From positions 1 to 6,861 of the forward strand of contig JAGAMJ010000146.1 of assembly GCA_017624795.1 (NCBI GenBank): a stretch of DNA of 6,861 bases, given 5' to 3'. This document shows, piece after piece, positions 6,108 to 6,861 of this stretch. The translations under genes were made by a program, and so were the position numbers. The notes below the pieces were generated by a model, which ran no database searches, was not told where the DNA came from, and was given only the letters and a program-made list of their open reading frames with translations. The stretch comes from Clostridia bacterium. Lineage in GTDB: Bacteria; Bacillota; Clostridia; Oscillospirales; CAG-272. Numbering within the stretch: position 1 is the stretch's first letter; the number at the start of each line of letters is the position of its first letter.

Positions 6108-6144
6108 AAAATTTTGTATAATATCCTTAAAATAGCACGAAAAT

Positions 6145-6190
6145 AGGAACGGCCCGGGGGATTTTCCCCTCGGTCGTTCTTTTGTTTTTG
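6145..6190 (+). terminator. Intrinsic terminator after the four-helix membrane protein gene
   Basis: GAACGGCC (6147-6154) pairs with GGTCGTTC (6172-6179, one G-U), then after a C-C mismatch GGGGG (6156-6160) pairs with CCCCT (6166-6170), around an ATTTT loop. The T-rich run TCTTTTGTTTTT follows directly. It lies about 40 nt after the stop codon. Confidence 0.9.
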
Positions 6191-6324
6191 AATGTTCACA
6201 ATGAAGTCACTATTTATTCACGGCTCCTTAACATTGTTCGGATACTATATAAAGTAGTTTCGAAAACCGCAAAAAGAGGTTACAAAAAGAAACAAAAACG
6301 ATTACGAAAGTGAGGAAACGTGAC
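6191..6324 (+). promoter_or_regulatory. Leader region of the PAP2-like gene with a weak promoter candidate
   Basis: This stretch between the terminator and the next ATG holds no gene that I can see. The best promoter candidate is TTCACG (6217-6222), 18 bp, GATACT (6241-6246), within an AT-rich block GATACTATATAAAG that offers other -10 choices. From 6258 onward the transcript would be A-rich, beginning with the palindrome TTTCGAAA (6258-6265). AATGTT (6191-6196) and AACATT (6230-6235), and ACAATG (6198-6203) and CATTGT (6232-6237), are inverted copies around the candidate -35, which could be chance. The Shine-Dalgarno is modest (GAGGA at 6312-6316). Confidence 0.3.
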
Positions 6325-6861
6325 ATGGATTGCGCAAATAGCACAAAGGATCATTCCAAAAACACATTTCTCTACAAGGTAGCGAAGCTGATACGGGCGT
6401 TGACGGTGCCGCCCATTATGGTAACGGCACTTTTGCTGCTTCTGTTTTTTGGCGACGACGTGTTTCCCACCACGCTTGATTTTGCCCTGGCGCTTGTGCT
6501 CTTGGCGATCGTACCCGTTCTTGCTTACGTAGCGCAAAAGCTACTGCCCGGCTGGAAGGACGGGGGACAGAAGGCGCAGCGTAAATTGGCTTTTATTTTC
6601 AGCTTTTTGGGCTACACGGCTGCTGTGATCGTCAGCATCGTAAGGGGCGCCATTCCCAATTTGCTTTATATTTCGCTTGTCTATCTTGTGTCGGTCATCA
6701 TTTTGACCTTGTTTAACTGCCTTTCCCCTTGGCACGCCAGCGGTCACGGGTGCAGCTTGATGGGGCCTGTGCTGCTTGGGTGCCTCTTTGTGGGCTTTTA
6801 CGCGATCCCCGCAGGCATTTTGATCTATTGCGCCTCGCTTTGGGCGTCTGTTTATATGAAG
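6325..6861 (+). CDS. Polytopic membrane protein, PAP2-phosphatase-like, 3'-truncated by the window
   Basis: The frame from ATG 6325 is open to the window edge (179 codons). GAGGA stands 8 nt upstream; a GTG at 6310 is a less likely start. After a polar N-terminus of about 23 residues there are five or six hydrophobic segments at about 24-42, 51-70, 88-106, 111-130 and 144-178. Between the fourth and fifth lies 'CLSPWHASGHGCSLMGP' (132-148), whose S-G-H resembles the PSGH motif of PAP2 enzymes (lipid phosphate and undecaprenyl-pyrophosphate phosphatases). The last residues 'WASVYMK' fall where PAP2 relatives have the Arg before the third motif (R-H-x-x-x-Q/D), but that motif would lie beyond the window. 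The family call is therefore an inference from one motif and topology; the catalytic state cannot be judged. Confidence 0.6.
   Translation, partial: MDCANSTKDHSKNTFLYKVAKLIRALTVPPIMVTALLLLLFFGDDVFPTTLDFALALVLLAIVPVLAYVAQKLLPGWKDGGQKAQRKLAFIFSFLGYTAAVIVSIVRGAIPNLLYISLVYLVSVIILTLFNCLSPWHASGHGCSLMGPVLLGCLFVGFYAIPAGILIYCASLWASVYMK

Noticed and set aside
6094..6122. TATAAT at 6117-6122 as a promoter
   Set aside because: There is no -35 match at 16-18 bp, and any transcript would run at once into the terminator at 6145-6190. It is probably chance in AT-rich sequence after a stop codon.
1..6861. Mobile element, CRISPR array or defence island
   Set aside because: No transposase, direct repeat array, target duplication, phage gene or toxin-antitoxin pair was seen; the single recombinase is Xer-type among housekeeping genes.

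Overview
The window looks like chromosomal DNA of a Gram-positive Firmicute, most likely a gut-type Clostridia (Oscillospirales or Christensenellales grade). The reasons are strong AGGAG/AGGAGG ribosome binding sites, sigma-A promoters with 17-bp spacers, moderate GC content, secreted proteins with the SipW-dependent type of signal peptide, an RqcH (NFACT) protein and a type II pantothenate kinase. The taxon is inferred from gene content and signals, not from a marker gene.

Region 1 (1-1633, + strand) holds three consecutive TasA/camelysin-like secreted proteins: the last 52 codons of one, then two complete genes (247-900 and 984-1565). All three end in a related 'A-x-Q' terminal strand, and the two complete ones have matching signal peptides cleaved before Leu-Phe-Thr-Ser. 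Together they look like the end of an operon for cell-surface or extracellular fibre subunits. The operon's promoter and its SipW-type signal peptidase are not in the window. The region ends in a very long symmetrical hairpin terminator shared with the next gene.

Region 2 (1635-4369) is a divergent pair: a type II pantothenate kinase (CoaW, - strand) and the ribosome quality-control factor RqcH (+ strand). Their two sigma-A promoters interleave in the 119-bp gap between them. Region 3 (4373-5395, - strand) is a XerC/XerD-type tyrosine recombinase with all its catalytic residues. It converges on rqcH with only 3 bp between the stop codons.

Region 4 (5442-6861) starts with a divergent promoter region, followed by an unrecognised four-helix membrane protein (5523-6107), a clear intrinsic terminator, an A-rich leader, and the first 179 codons of a polytopic membrane protein resembling the PAP2 phosphatase superfamily, cut by the window edge.

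The housekeeping genes (coaW, rqcH, xer) show no sign of belonging to one pathway. The part most like a distinct system is the tandem TasA-like secreted protein operon. No rRNA, tRNA, CRISPR array, insertion sequence or phage gene was seen.
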